DNA of 64,000 bases from Hyphomicrobiales bacterium (GCA_900466945.1 UBNV01000010.1:186001-250000), one strand, 5' to 3'; positions 1 to 8,827 are shown, numbered from the stretch's first letter. Numbers and translations are program-made. Notes: a model not told the origin generated them from the letters alone.

Positions 1-451
1 CGCGGTCGAACGCTGCTTTGCCGTCGGTGCCGGCGCGCGGGTGTCGTTGAAGGTCGGTGGTTCGCTCGATCCGGCAAGCCCTTCTGTCGACGTGGAGGCG
101 GATGTCGTCTTCCTCGACAATCCGGGTTCGGCTGCCGAACAACAGGCTGTGGTCAAGATCGGTGGCATCACGCTGGTGCTCGCGGCGCGGCGTCGGCCCT
201 ATCACAACATCGCGGATTTCACCCGGCTCGGTCTCGATCCGACCAGAGTGCGGTTGCTCGTCGTCAAGTCTGGCTATCTTTCGCCGGAGCTTGCGCCGAT
301 CGCCAATCCCAACCTGATGGCGCTGACGGACGGCGTGATCAACCAGGATATCGAAAACCTGCCGAGCCATCGCCGCCACCAGCCCAGCTATCCCTTCGTC
401 AAGGATTTCAGCTATACGGCGAAGGTCTTCTTCTCGACGCGATTCCCTTGA
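1..451 (+). CDS. MlrC-like M81 family metallopeptidase, C-terminal fragment
   Basis: The reading frame is open from base 2 and ends at the stop at 449-451, so about 149 C-terminal residues of a gene that begins before the window are present. The stretch with VVKIGGITLVLAARRRPYHN followed by FTRLGLDP and LLVVKSGYLSPE is characteristic of the C-terminal domain of the MlrC (microcystinase C-like, peptidase M81) family. Family members are about 490-500 residues and are usually zinc enzymes of uncertain natural substrate; the metal-binding N-terminal part is outside the window, so activity cannot be judged. The GTG at 41 is internal, since coding sequence continues upstream of it. The downstream MFS transporter on the same strand may carry the substrate or product, but this is only inference from proximity. 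Confidence 0.8.
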   Translation, partial: AVERCFAVGAGARVSLKVGGSLDPASPSVDVEADVVFLDNPGSAAEQQAVVKIGGITLVLAARRRPYHNIADFTRLGLDPTRVRLLVVKSGYLSPELAPIANPNLMALTDGVINQDIENLPSHRRHQPSYPFVKDFSYTAKVFFSTRFP

Positions 452-510
452 GACATTGATGTCGGTGCCGCCCTTCCGGCGGCACGATCCCCAACCCGAT
501 TGTACCCTTG

Positions 511-1722
511 ATGTTGTCCTCCTTTTCGGTGGTCTATCGCCACAAGCCGATCCGGGTCAGTGCGGCCGCGATCTTCTTCTTCGGCTTCTCTGGCGCTGCG
601 ACGTCGCCCTACATGTCGTTGATCGGTATCCGTGAACTCGGACTGTCGGACGCCGTCTATTCGGTGTTGATCTTCCTGGCGGCGGTGGTGAATGTCAGCG
701 CCAGCGTGACCGCCGGTATCATTGCGGACAGGCTCGGCCATTTCCGGTCGCCGATGATCCTCGCCGCCATCTTCGGCATCGTCGGCTTCGGGCTCGTCTA
801 TGTAGTGCCAACGCCTGTCATGTTTGCCATCGCGACGCTGGTCTTGATCCCGGTCTTCGGCACGATCAATTCGCTGATCTTCGCCAATATCCGGGCGGTT
901 TCCTCGGGCATGGCCGTGCGCGAGCTGATGGCGGTGAATTCTGCCGTCCGCGCCATTCTCTCCGCCTCCTGGGTCCTCGTGCCCGGTATTGTCGGAGCGT
1001 TGCTCGTTGGCCAGCCAAGCATGCTGCCGGCCTTCCTGCTCGCGAGCCTCGCCTGCCTGGTCTGTCTCCTGCTCTTCGTTTTCGGGCTTGATCGCCTGCC
1101 ACCGGTGCAAGAGGGGGAGCGGCAGCATTATTCCTTCTTCCGTTCCATCCGCCAGATCGGCTCGGCAAGTGTGTTGCCAAGGCTTTTGGCGATCTCGCTT
1201 ATCTCGGCTATGCTGCATGCCAATGGCACTGTCCTGCCGCTAATCGTCACCGGCAAGGCCGGCGGAACACCGGCCGATGTCGGCGTGATCGTCGGTATCG
1301 TCGCCTTTCTCGAAATCATCTTCATCCTGTTCTGGGGATGGGTCGAAGCGCGGACCTCCATCCTTTTCGCCATGGTCACGGCAGCGCTGATCTATTGCAG
1401 CTATCTCGTTTTCCTCGGCCTCGCCGACCGTCCGATGGACGTCTATCTGCTCACGCTTGTCGCGGGCCTCGGGGCGGCCGGCATCATCGCGATCCCAATC
1501 ACCTATCTGCAGAACCTGATCGCCGATCGCGCCGGACTTGGCAGTTCGCTGATTGCGGTCAACATCTTCTTGAGCGGAGGCATGGCCTCGCTGATGTTTG
1601 CGCTTGGCACCAGCATCAGCGACTATGCAGGCACAGCAATCATCGCCTCGATTGCGGGAGCCATCGGAGTCGGCCTGCTCTGGCTGCTTGATCGAGCGCC
1701 GCAGGCGAAAGCAAAAGGTTGA
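511..1722 (+). CDS. MFS transporter (sugar-efflux-like)
   Basis: A 403-residue protein made almost entirely of hydrophobic segments, consistent with the 12 helices and about 400-residue length of the major facilitator superfamily. The N-terminal half contains a loop reading ADRLGHFRSP between the second and third predicted helices, the position of the MFS signature loop. The overall pattern recalls SetA-type sugar efflux carriers, but the substrate cannot be read from sequence. An in-frame TTG lies just before at 508; ATG at 511 is preferred. The gene lies 59 bases after the MlrC-like gene and 16 bases before cutC, so the three may be co-transcribed. Function is transport across the inner membrane by family knowledge; the substrate is unknown. 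Confidence 0.8.
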   Translation: MLSSFSVVYRHKPIRVSAAAIFFFGFSGAATSPYMSLIGIRELGLSDAVYSVLIFLAAVVNVSASVTAGIIADRLGHFRSPMILAAIFGIVGFGLVYVVPTPVMFAIATLVLIPVFGTINSLIFANIRAVSSGMAVRELMAVNSAVRAILSASWVLVPGIVGALLVGQPSMLPAFLLASLACLVCLLLFVFGLDRLPPVQEGERQHYSFFRSIRQIGSASVLPRLLAISLISAMLHANGTVLPLIVTGKAGGTPADVGVIVGIVAFLEIIFILFWGWVEARTSILFAMVTAALIYCSYLVFLGLADRPMDVYLLTLVAGLGAAGIIAIPITYLQNLIADRAGLGSSLIAVNIFLSGGMASLMFALGTSISDYAGTAIIASIAGAIGVGLLWLLDRAPQAKAKG

Positions 1723-1738
1723 GGGATCGAGGATCGTA

Positions 1739-2482
1739 ATGTCTCGGAAACATGCGTCAAAACCCCTCCTCGAGATCTGCATCGACGATATTGCCGGGCT
1801 CGATGCTGCCGTCGCCGGCGGCGCCGACCGGATCGAGCTCTGCTCGGCGCTCGGCTCGGGCGGTCTCACGCCGTCCCGCGGCTTCATGTTCGTTGCCGCG
1901 CATGCACCGATCCCCGTCTATGCCCTGATCCGTCCGCGCGCCGGTGGATTCCTCTATTGCGAGGCGGAGGTTTCGGTGATGGAGGCCGATGTTGCGGCCG
2001 CTCGTGAGGCCGGGCTGGCTGGTGTCGTGATTGGTGCCACGACCGCCGATGGCACACTGGATCGCAACGCGATCCGGAGGCTCATCGACGCAGCGGAAGG
2101 GCTGGACCTCACCCTGCATCGGGCGATCGATGTCGTCTCGGACATGGATGCCGCCCTCGATCTCGCGATTGAACTGGGCTTTTCGCGTGTCCTGACGTCT
2201 GGCGGCGCGCGTCATGCGGAAGAGGGAATTGATGTCATCGTGCGATTGGTTGAGCGGAGCGCTGGCCAGATCTCGATCATGCCGGGAGGTGGAGTCCGAC
2301 CGGAAAATGCTGCGCAATTCCTCGCCATCCCCGGCGTAACCGAGCTGCATGCTTCCTGCAGCCGGGCGGATGTCGGCGCAGAGCGGCTCGTCGAACTCGG
2401 TTTCTCGAGCGAGATGCCCCGGCGGACGGATGCCGAGATTGTCCGCAAGCTCAAGGCTGAGATCAGTGCAAGGGGTGGCTGA
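1739..2482 (+). CDS. cutC: CutC family protein
   Basis: A 247-residue cytosolic protein matching the CutC family, a TIM-barrel fold of about 240-250 residues. Recognisable segments are LLEICIDDIAGLDAAVAGGADRIELC near the N-terminus (here broken by position: residues about 9-35), the GGLTPS turn, VYALIRPRAGGF, LHRAIDV and LTSGGA in order. CutC was first linked to copper tolerance in E. coli, but that role is disputed and the biochemical activity is not settled. The open frame extends upstream into the MFS gene; ATG at 1739 is chosen because conserved sequence starts there and a purine-rich stretch (gagggatcgagg) lies just upstream. It is likely in one transcript with the MFS gene. Confidence 0.9.
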   Translation: MSRKHASKPLLEICIDDIAGLDAAVAGGADRIELCSALGSGGLTPSRGFMFVAAHAPIPVYALIRPRAGGFLYCEAEVSVMEADVAAAREAGLAGVVIGATTADGTLDRNAIRRLIDAAEGLDLTLHRAIDVVSDMDAALDLAIELGFSRVLTSGGARHAEEGIDVIVRLVERSAGQISIMPGGGVRPENAAQFLAIPGVTELHASCSRADVGAERLVELGFSSEMPRRTDAEIVRKLKAEISARGG

Positions 2483-2485
2483 AAC

Positions 2486-4498
2486 TCAGGAGGCCAGTGC
2501 CTGGGCGATTTGCGCCGCAAGCAGTTTCACGGTCTCCGCGGCGACCATCGGCTTGCCGAAGTAATAGCCCTGGACCGCCCGGACCCCGAGATTCTCGAGG
2601 ATGCGCAGCTCCTCTTCCGTCTCGACACCCTCGACGATTGCTTCCAGTTCCATTTCGGCGCAGAGGGCCAACACCGATTTGACGATGTTGAAACTGGTGC
2701 GGCGGGTGTGGATGTTGCGCACGAAACTGCCGTCGATTTTGATCTTGGTGAGCGGCAGCTTGTGCACGTGGTTCAAGCTGGAATAGCCGGTGCCGAAGTC
2801 ATCGAGCGATATGCCGGCCCCCAATTCGCGCAGCATCTGGATCGAGGCGCTGGCCTGTTCGAAGTCGTGCATGACGGCCGTCTCGGTGATCTCGAAGTTG
2901 ATGCGGTGCGGATCGAAACCGCTCTTCAATACGATCGAGACGATCTTCAACGTGTTTTCCGGTGAACTCAAGTCGTGCGGCGACAGGTTGAAGGAGAGAT
3001 AGACGTCTTCCGGCCACAGGCGCGCGACGTCCAGCGCACGTTCAAGGAGCAAACGCGTGATCAGCGTGATGCGGCCGTTGTGCTCGGCGACGGGAATGAA
3101 TTCGGCCGGAGAGACCCGACCGATGCGCGGGCTTTCCCAACGGGCGAGGGCTTCGAAGCCAATGCAGATGCGGCGATTTAGACAAGTGATCGGCTGGAAA
3201 ACGAGCGAAAGTTCATTCTCAAGGTCAGCGGCGACGAGCGCCTCCTCGACGACCTTCTGGCGGTTCAGTTCGTTCGCCTGGACGGCGTTGAAAATAACCG
3301 TGCCGGCGCGGTGGTGTCGCTTGGCGGTGTACAGCGCATAGTCGGCGAGCTCGTAGATCTCCTGGCCGGTGTCGCCGACATCGGGATAAAGTGCAAAGCC
3401 GACGGAGCCGGTGACCTGCACCATGCCGCTGCCGATATTAATTCGTTCGGCGATCAGTTCGCAGACCTTCTCGCCCAGAGCCACGGCGTCGGCTTCGGTC
3501 ACGTCTCCCTGAAGCAGAAGGCCGAATTCGTCGCCGCCGAGGCGATAGACGGAGAGGCGTGGGTCATTGATCGTGGACAGCCGGCCGCCGATTTCGATCA
3601 GGACCTTATCGCCCGCCGAATGGCCATAGAGATCGTTGACCGGCTTGAAGCCGTCGAGGTCGATGACGCCCACCGCGAGCTTTTCGCCAGCGGCACTCGC
3701 ACGGCCGAAGGCCGTTTCCAGCATGTGGAAGAAGCTGCGGCGATTGGCGAGCAGGGTCAGGCTGTCGAGATTGGCGAGGCGCAGGTTTTCATCCGAAAGC
3801 GCCTGCATTGCCTTGTTTTGCTCCTGTAGCGCCTGTTGCTGCAACATCAGGACATTGCGGGACTCGTGCAGCTGGCGAAAATCGCGGTAGTGCGAGACGA
3901 GGATCATGATCATCGCCATCGTTACCAGTATCACGTTGACGCCGGTCGCAATGAAGGTCGGCTCGCCGCTCAGGCACATGACGACGAAGAAGGGCAGGTT
4001 GACCGTGACCGTCACGATCAATGCGGCCGAGCGCAGGTGCATCAGGCAGAAGATGCAGCCGATGACGGTGATCGCCATGAAGAAGGCGACATGGGCCTTC
4101 TGAAAAGCGTCTCCATAGGGCAGAAGCGAAATCGACCAGGCCGTGCAGAAGACGGCAATGGGAAAGGAGAGGATGTTGGTCGCCCGGAGCTGGCGATAGG
4201 CCTGTTGCGGCGTACGCTGCAGGTGACGGCCGCGCAGCCAGATCAGCGAGCGCAGAGTGAACAGCGCTGTCAGGATCCCCGGCAGATAGATGACGAGATA
4301 ATCCGGTGCCACGCCCTGATGCGTCCAGGACAGCGAGATCATGTTGGTGGCCAGAATGAAATAGAGAAGGGGGACCTGTTTCGAAAAGGCCTCGAACTGG
4401 GCTGCCGTCAGCGCCGGATTGCCGTTGGGCACCTTGAGCAGGTTAAGCCATCCCGCTGCCCGGGCCCGGAAATCATGCTTCGTCGCTTCTTTATCCAC
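2486..4498 (-). CDS. Membrane GGDEF-EAL cyclic-di-GMP protein
   Basis: A 670-residue inner-membrane signalling protein. Residues about 45-205 form several hydrophobic helices acting as an uncharacterised membrane sensor; a short coiled segment (QQQALQEQNKAMQALSDENL) leads to a GGDEF domain with intact GGDEF at 321-325, then an EAL domain with EAL at 449-451. The EAL domain keeps the NLSP, ITETA, DDFGTGYSS, KIDGSF and EGVET motifs, so both cyclase and phosphodiesterase sites look intact; which dominates cannot be told. Start is GTG at 4498, with GAGGAAAG about 10 bases upstream. It is convergent with cutC (3 bases apart) and divergent from the DUF922 gene. It probably tunes motility or attachment, as usual for the family. 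Confidence 0.93.
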   Translation of the reverse strand: MDKEATKHDFRARAAGWLNLLKVPNGNPALTAAQFEAFSKQVPLLYFILATNMISLSWTHQGVAPDYLVIYLPGILTALFTLRSLIWLRGRHLQRTPQQAYRQLRATNILSFPIAVFCTAWSISLLPYGDAFQKAHVAFFMAITVIGCIFCLMHLRSAALIVTVTVNLPFFVVMCLSGEPTFIATGVNVILVTMAMIMILVSHYRDFRQLHESRNVLMLQQQALQEQNKAMQALSDENLRLANLDSLTLLANRRSFFHMLETAFGRASAAGEKLAVGVIDLDGFKPVNDLYGHSAGDKVLIEIGGRLSTINDPRLSVYRLGGDEFGLLLQGDVTEADAVALGEKVCELIAERINIGSGMVQVTGSVGFALYPDVGDTGQEIYELADYALYTAKRHHRAGTVIFNAVQANELNRQKVVEEALVAADLENELSLVFQPITCLNRRICIGFEALARWESPRIGRVSPAEFIPVAEHNGRITLITRLLLERALDVARLWPEDVYLSFNLSPHDLSSPENTLKIVSIVLKSGFDPHRINFEITETAVMHDFEQASASIQMLRELGAGISLDDFGTGYSSLNHVHKLPLTKIKIDGSFVRNIHTRRTSFNIVKSVLALCAEMELEAIVEGVETEEELRILENLGVRAVQGYYFGKPMVAAETVKLLAAQIAQALAS

Positions 4499-4672
4499 GC
4501 CTGTCAGCTTTCCTCATCACTCCAGTCTGTTTTTCTATATGAGCACCCGTTAAATTTGCGGAAAGCGGAGACTATGAAATTGCAGTGATCGGGCACCCCG
4601 CCAGCATTTGGTCATTGCGGTCATGCCTGGTGGTCGGTATCAGGGGGCTTGATCCAAGGAGCCGTTCTGCCC
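4499..4672. other. Divergent intergenic region, GGDEF-EAL / DUF922 genes
   Basis: This 174-base gap separates two divergently transcribed genes and must hold both promoters. It includes an AT-richer tract around 4528-4560. I found no clear operator or RNA structure. A four-codon frame (ATG AAA TTG CAG TGA, from 4573) follows a GGAG but is too short to claim. Confidence 0.4.
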
Positions 4673-5269
4673 GTGAAATCGACCTTTTCCCTGCTTGCCG
4701 GTCTTCTTATCTCGATCGTCACTGCGCTGCCTGTCGTCGCACAGGAATGGCAGGCGATCGAAAAGGTGGATCACTACAAGGTGAGCGGTACCTCACCGAT
4801 GGCCCTCTACCAGTCGGTTGGCGAGCGGGGACCGAAGCTCAGCCTTGGACGGGTGATCGCTCACACCACCTTCAAGCTTACCTGGCAGCGCGACTACCAA
4901 CAGCAGGGTTCGGCCTGCGTGCTCGCGTCGGCGAAACCCAAGCTGCTCATCACTTACACCCTGCCGAAGCCGACCCAGAAGCTTTCGCCCGATGTGGCGG
5001 CGAAGTGGGAAGCCTTCTACGACGGCATCGTCGAACACGAGAAACTGCACGGGCAGTTCATGAAGGATCTCACCCAGCAGATCCAGGACGTGTCCATCGG
5101 CTTGCGCGACGAAAACGATCCCGGCTGCAAGAAGGTGCGGGCTGCCCTCCAGGCACAGCTGAAGCCGATCTCGGATGCGCATGTGGCGCGCCACAGCGAG
5201 TATGACCAGGTCGAGATGTCACCGGGAGGTGCTGTGCACCAGTTGATTCTGGCCTTCCTCAATCCCTGA
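4673..5269 (+). CDS. Secreted DUF922 putative zinc protease
   Basis: A 198-residue protein with a clear signal peptide (residues 1 to about 24, hydrophobic core LLAGLLISIVTALPVVAQ with likely cleavage after VVAQ). The mature part belongs to the DUF922 family, described as predicted secreted Zn-dependent proteases. It contains VEHEKLHGQ, that is HEKLH, matching the HExxH zinc-binding motif. Two cysteines (SACVL and PGCKK) may form a disulphide in the periplasm. GTG at 4673 is preferred over TTG at 4649 because the signal peptide then starts with MKSTF and an AAGGAG lies upstream at 4655. The substrate is unknown. It ends just before a strong bidirectional hairpin shared with pcaF. Confidence 0.85.
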   Translation: MKSTFSLLAGLLISIVTALPVVAQEWQAIEKVDHYKVSGTSPMALYQSVGERGPKLSLGRVIAHTTFKLTWQRDYQQQGSACVLASAKPKLLITYTLPKPTQKLSPDVAAKWEAFYDGIVEHEKLHGQFMKDLTQQIQDVSIGLRDENDPGCKKVRAALQAQLKPISDAHVARHSEYDQVEMSPGGAVHQLILAFLNP

Positions 5270-5275
5270 AATGAA

Positions 5276-5297
5276 AAGGCGCCCGCGTGGGCGCCTT
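5276..5297. terminator. Bidirectional hairpin between DUF922 gene and pcaF
   Basis: Perfect 9-base stem AAGGCGCCC / GGGCGCCTT with a GCGT loop, located between two convergent genes. Read on the minus strand it is followed by TTTTCATTTC, a good rho-independent tail for the pcaIJF operon; on the plus strand the tail is weaker. Confidence 0.8.
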
Positions 5298-5307
5298 CAA
5301 TCTTGTG

Positions 5308-6513
5308 TCAGACCCGTTCCAGGGCAATCGCGATGCCCTGGCCGACGCCGATGCACATGGTTGAGAGCGCATAGCGCCCGCCAGTTTCCTTGAGTTCCAG
5401 AGCAGCGGTTCCGGCGATGCGGGCGCCCGACATGCCGAGCGGGTGGCCAAGTGCTATCGCGCCGCCGTTGCGATTGACGCGCGGGTCGTCATCGGCAATG
5501 CCGAGATCGCGGAGCGTGGCGATGCCTTGGCTTGCAAAGGCTTCGTTCAACTCGATCACGTCGACCTGCTGTTGCGTCAAGCCGAGGCGGGCGAGCAGCT
5601 TCTTCGAGGCCGGCGCGGGGCCGAAGCCCATAATGCGCGGCGGCACGCCGGCGGTTGCGCCGCCCAGGATGCGAGCGATCGGGTTGAGGCCATATTTCTT
5701 CACGGCAGCTTCCGAGGCGATGATCAGGGCAGCGGCCCCGTCATTGACGCCGGATGCATTGCCGGCGGTGACGCTGGCGCCTTCCATCTTGTTGATCGGC
5801 TTCAGCTTGGTGAGCGCCTCGACCGAGGTCGCGCGCGGGTGCTCGTCGCGGTCGACGATGACAGGATCGCCCTTGCGTTGGGGTACGCTGACGGGGGTGA
5901 TTTCCTTCGCCAGCCGGCCATTTGCTTGCGCTTCCGCCGCCTTTGCCTGGCTGCGCACGGCAAAGGCATCCTGGTCTTCACGCGAGATCTTGAAATCGAT
6001 CGCCACGTTGTCGCCGGTCTCGGGCATGGAATCGACGCCGTATTGCTTCTTCATCAGCGGATTGACGAAGCGCCAGCCGATGGTGGTGTCGTAGATCTCG
6101 GCATTGCGGGAGAAGGCGGTGTCGGCCTTGGGCATGACGAAGGGCGCGCGGCTCATGCTTTCGACGCCGCCTGATATCATCAGCTCGGCCTCACCGGACT
6201 TGATCGCGCGGGCGGCGGTGATCACGGCATCCATGCCGGAGCCGCAGAGGCGGTTGATCGTGGTACCGGTTACGGAGACGGGGAGACCCGCCAGAAGCGC
6301 CGACATGCGGGCGACATTGCGGTTGTCTTCGCCCGCCTGATTGGCGCAGCCGAAGATCACGTCCTCGACGGCTTCCCAGTCGATGCCCGCATGGCGTTCC
6401 ATCAGCGCCTTCAGCGGCACGGCGCCGAGATCATCTGCGCGGACGGAGGAGAGCGAGCCGCCGAAACGGCCGATGGGCGTGCGAATGTAATCGCAGATAA
6501 AGGCTTCGGTCAT
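5308..6513 (-). CDS. pcaF: Beta-ketoadipyl-CoA thiolase
   Basis: A 401-residue thiolase that cleaves beta-ketoadipyl-CoA with CoA to succinyl-CoA and acetyl-CoA, the last step of the beta-ketoadipate pathway. The nucleophilic cysteine lies in NRLCGSGMDA (residue about 90), the catalytic histidine in GHPLGMSGAR and the second active cysteine in CIGVGQG, all intact. It follows pcaI and pcaJ on the same strand, 10 bases after pcaJ, which supports the specific PcaF assignment over a general acetyl-CoA acetyltransferase. GAGGACATCAAG precedes the ATG. The operon reads pcaI-pcaJ-pcaF and ends at a strong hairpin. Confidence 0.95.
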   Translation of the reverse strand: MTEAFICDYIRTPIGRFGGSLSSVRADDLGAVPLKALMERHAGIDWEAVEDVIFGCANQAGEDNRNVARMSALLAGLPVSVTGTTINRLCGSGMDAVITAARAIKSGEAELMISGGVESMSRAPFVMPKADTAFSRNAEIYDTTIGWRFVNPLMKKQYGVDSMPETGDNVAIDFKISREDQDAFAVRSQAKAAEAQANGRLAKEITPVSVPQRKGDPVIVDRDEHPRATSVEALTKLKPINKMEGASVTAGNASGVNDGAAALIIASEAAVKKYGLNPIARILGGATAGVPPRIMGFGPAPASKKLLARLGLTQQQVDVIELNEAFASQGIATLRDLGIADDDPRVNRNGGAIALGHPLGMSGARIAGTAALELKETGGRYALSTMCIGVGQGIAIALERV

Positions 6514-6523
6514 CTTGATGTCC

Positions 6524-7225
6524 TCACAGGGCGGGCACGACGAGATCGGAGACCTGGCCGTCCGTGTGGAGCTTGGCGCCGGTCATGGCCTGCAGCTCGT
6601 CCATGGTCATGGCGGCGAGCTTTTCGCGCACGACGAACTTGCCATCGACGATGTCGATCACGGCATGGCTCGTATAGACGCGGGTAATGCAGCCGACGCC
6701 GGTGAGCGGAAAGGTGCAGCGGTCGACGAGCTTCGGCTTGCCGTCCTTGGTGACGTGCTCGGTGATGACAACGACCTGCTTTGCGCCATGCACGAGATCC
6801 ATGGCGCCGCCGACGGCGGGCACGCCCTTGGAGCCGACGCGCCAGTTGGCGAGGTCACCGTTTTCGGCCACCTGATAGGCACCGAGGATGGCGACGTCGA
6901 GATGGCCGCCACGCACCATGGCGAAGCTGTCGGCATGGTGGAAGAAGGCAGCGCCCGGCTTCAGCGTGACCGCCTTCTTGCCGGCATTGATCAGGTCCCA
7001 GTCTTCCTCGCCTACGGGCGGCGCTTCGCCGAAATTTAGCACGCCGTTTTCGGTGTGGAAGATCGCTTCGCGTCCCTCAGGCTGGAACTTGGCCACCATT
7101 TCCGGGAAGCCGATGCCGAGGTTCACATAGGCGCCGTCCTCGATATCCTGAGCGGCGCGCCAGGCGATCTGGGCGTTGGAGAGCTTGATGTCCTCGCGGG
7201 TGTCGATTGCTGGTGCGTCGGTCAT
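6524..7225 (-). CDS. pcaJ: 3-oxoadipate CoA-transferase subunit B
   Basis: A 233-residue beta subunit of the succinyl-CoA:3-oxoadipate CoA-transferase, which activates beta-ketoadipate to its CoA ester. The segment IFHTENGVLNFG carries the glutamate of the conserved ENG motif that forms the covalent CoA thioester in this family. VGSKGVPAVGGAMDLV and LTGVGCITRVYT are further family signatures. Its start overlaps the end of pcaI by four bases (ATGA), so the two subunits are translationally coupled as expected for a 1:1 complex. Confidence 0.95.
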   Translation of the reverse strand: MTDAPAIDTREDIKLSNAQIAWRAAQDIEDGAYVNLGIGFPEMVAKFQPEGREAIFHTENGVLNFGEAPPVGEEDWDLINAGKKAVTLKPGAAFFHHADSFAMVRGGHLDVAILGAYQVAENGDLANWRVGSKGVPAVGGAMDLVHGAKQVVVITEHVTKDGKPKLVDRCTFPLTGVGCITRVYTSHAVIDIVDGKFVVREKLAAMTMDELQAMTGAKLHTDGQVSDLVVPAL

Positions 7226-7929
7226 GCGTAGGCCACTCCGGCTCGGATGAGCTCTTCTTCCTGTTGCGGGTTGGCGACTTCAACGACGCCATCGACAAAG
7301 ATGCCGGGGGTGATCACCTGCTCAGGATCGATCTCGCCGGGCTTCACGATCTTCGAAACCTGGGCGATGGTCTTGGCGGCGGCCATGCACATCAGCGGAT
7401 TGAAGTTGCGGCCGGCCATCCGGTAGGTCAGGTTGCCCATGGTATCGCCGAGATGCGCCTTGACGATGGCGAAGTCGGCCTTCAGCCAGCGTTCCTGGAC
7501 GTATTTGCGGCCATCGAACTCGGCAATCACCTTGCCATTGGCCAATTCCGTGCCGAAGCTGGTTGGCGTGTAGAAGGCCGGAATGCCGGCACCGCCGGCG
7601 CGGATGCGCTCGGCGAGCGTGCCCTGTGGAACGAGTTCCAGTTCGATCTCACCGGAAAGGTAGCGGTCGGTGAAGGCGCGGGGATCGGAGGAGCGCGGGA
7701 AGGAGCAGATCATCTTCTTCACGAGGCCGGCGTCGATCATGGCGGCAATGCCGATGCGCCCGTTGCCGGCATTGTTGTTGATGACCGTCAGGTTCTTCGG
7801 GCCCTTGTCGATCAGTGCGTGAATGAGTTCGATCGGTGCGCCGGAGCCGCCGAAGCCTCCGATCATGACGGTTGCGCCATCGCCGATCCCGGCCACGGCA
7901 TCCGCCAGGCTTGCAATTGTCTTGTCCAT
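7222..7929 (-). CDS. pcaI: 3-oxoadipate CoA-transferase subunit A
   Basis: A 235-residue alpha subunit of the 3-oxoadipate CoA-transferase. The N-terminal GATVMIGGFGGSGAPIELI is the CoA-transferase family I glycine-rich signature, and NNNAGNGRIGI and the SFPRSS segment fit the alpha subunit. It is the first gene of pcaIJF. A GGGAG lies about 5 bases before the ATG. The upstream 134 bases are shared with the divergent regulator pcaR and contain palindromic half sites, so PcaR control of this operon is likely, in line with the known IclR-type regulation of pcaIJF in proteobacteria. Confidence 0.95.
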   Translation of the reverse strand: MDKTIASLADAVAGIGDGATVMIGGFGGSGAPIELIHALIDKGPKNLTVINNNAGNGRIGIAAMIDAGLVKKMICSFPRSSDPRAFTDRYLSGEIELELVPQGTLAERIRAGGAGIPAFYTPTSFGTELANGKVIAEFDGRKYVQERWLKADFAIVKAHLGDTMGNLTYRMAGRNFNPLMCMAAAKTIAQVSKIVKPGEIDPEQVITPGIFVDGVVEVANPQQEEELIRAGVAYA

Positions 7930-8014
7930 GGGAACTCCCGTTTCCTCGAGTGCGGTCTAACCGCTTTCTCCTGTCGCCAAATATGACCATGAAAACATCG
8001 ACAGCAAGCATTTT

Positions 8015-8047
8015 GTGCGATATTTGATATTTGTTCGATAATCGCAC
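8015..8047. promoter_or_regulatory. Candidate PcaR operator between pcaI and pcaR
   Basis: GTTCGAT-A-ATCGCAC at 8033-8047 is a near-perfect inverted repeat (one mismatch in 7-base arms). A further half site GTGCGAT lies at 8015-8021, 18 bases upstream start to start and in direct orientation with the left arm. This lies in the gap between divergent pcaI and pcaR and ends 16 bases before the chosen pcaR start, the expected place for autoregulation and pcaIJF control by an IclR-type protein. Assignment to PcaR is inference. Confidence 0.6.
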
Positions 8048-8063
8048 GAATATGGGGGTGGCT

Positions 8064-8825
8064 ATGGCGATCGGTGAACGCGATCTGATGGGTGGCTTTG
8101 CCAAAGGCTTGAAGGTGCTGGAGGCTTTCGGGCCGGAGCGCCAGCGGCTCAGCATCACCGAGGCAGCCGAAACGAGCGGCCTCGACAGAGCGACGGCACG
8201 GCGTTGCCTGCTGACGCTCGCGGAGCTCGGCTATGCTGATTATGACGGCAAGTTCTTTTCGCTGACCCCGAAGATCCTCAGGATCGGCCACGCCTGGCTT
8301 TCGGCGACGCCGCTGCCGGTGCTGCTCCAGCCGCATCTTGACCAGTTGTCGGAGCGCGTTGGGCACAGCGCCTCGGCCTCCATCCTCGACAATACCGAAA
8401 TCGTCTATATCGCCCGCGCCTCGCAAAAGCGGGTCATGTCGATCAACCTGATGCCGGGTTCACGGCTTCCCGCCTATAGCGCTTCGATGGGGCGGGTGCT
8501 GCTGGCCGCATTGTCGGAACAGGAGTTGGACGCTGTCCTGCATTCGTCTCAGCTGAAGGCCCATACGCCGCGGACGCTAACCGATCCCGCACTGCTTAAA
8601 GCGGAAATCGCTCGGGTCCGCGAGCAGGGCTATGCTGTCATCGATCAGGAGCTCGAGATTGGCCTCTGTTCCATCGCCGTGCCCATCAGCAACGACCGGG
8701 GCCGTGTGGTGGCTGCGATCAATGTCGGCGCGCCTGCGTCCGTACTGTCGGGGGCAGACCTGCCTGAGCATTGTCTGCCGGCAATGCTGGAGGTGCAGGC
8801 CAGGTTGCAACTGCTGCTGCCCTGA
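8064..8825 (+). CDS. pcaR: IclR-family regulator of beta-ketoadipate genes
   Basis: A 253-residue IclR-type regulator with an N-terminal winged helix-turn-helix (KGLKVLEAFGPERQRLSITEAAETSGLDRATARRCLLTL region, residues about 10-50) and a C-terminal effector domain ending in the conserved VVAAINVGAP segment. Location beside pcaIJF and similarity in layout to PcaR/PobR proteins support the PcaR call; the usual co-inducer is beta-ketoadipate. The frame is open from TTG 8031, but starts there or at ATG 8052 would run through or abut the operator; ATG 8064 has GGGGGTGG just upstream and is chosen. It is convergent with pcaQ with only 2 bases between stops. Confidence 0.9.
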   Translation: MAIGERDLMGGFAKGLKVLEAFGPERQRLSITEAAETSGLDRATARRCLLTLAELGYADYDGKFFSLTPKILRIGHAWLSATPLPVLLQPHLDQLSERVGHSASASILDNTEIVYIARASQKRVMSINLMPGSRLPAYSASMGRVLLAALSEQELDAVLHSSQLKAHTPRTLTDPALLKAEIARVREQGYAVIDQELEIGLCSIAVPISNDRGRVVAAINVGAPASVLSGADLPEHCLPAMLEVQARLQLLLP

Positions 8826-8827
8826 AT

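Noticed and set aside
4573..4587. Four-codon leader frame MKLQ upstream of the DUF922 gene
   Set aside because: Has a GGAG before it, but it is too short and has no regulatory codon pattern or attenuator structure.
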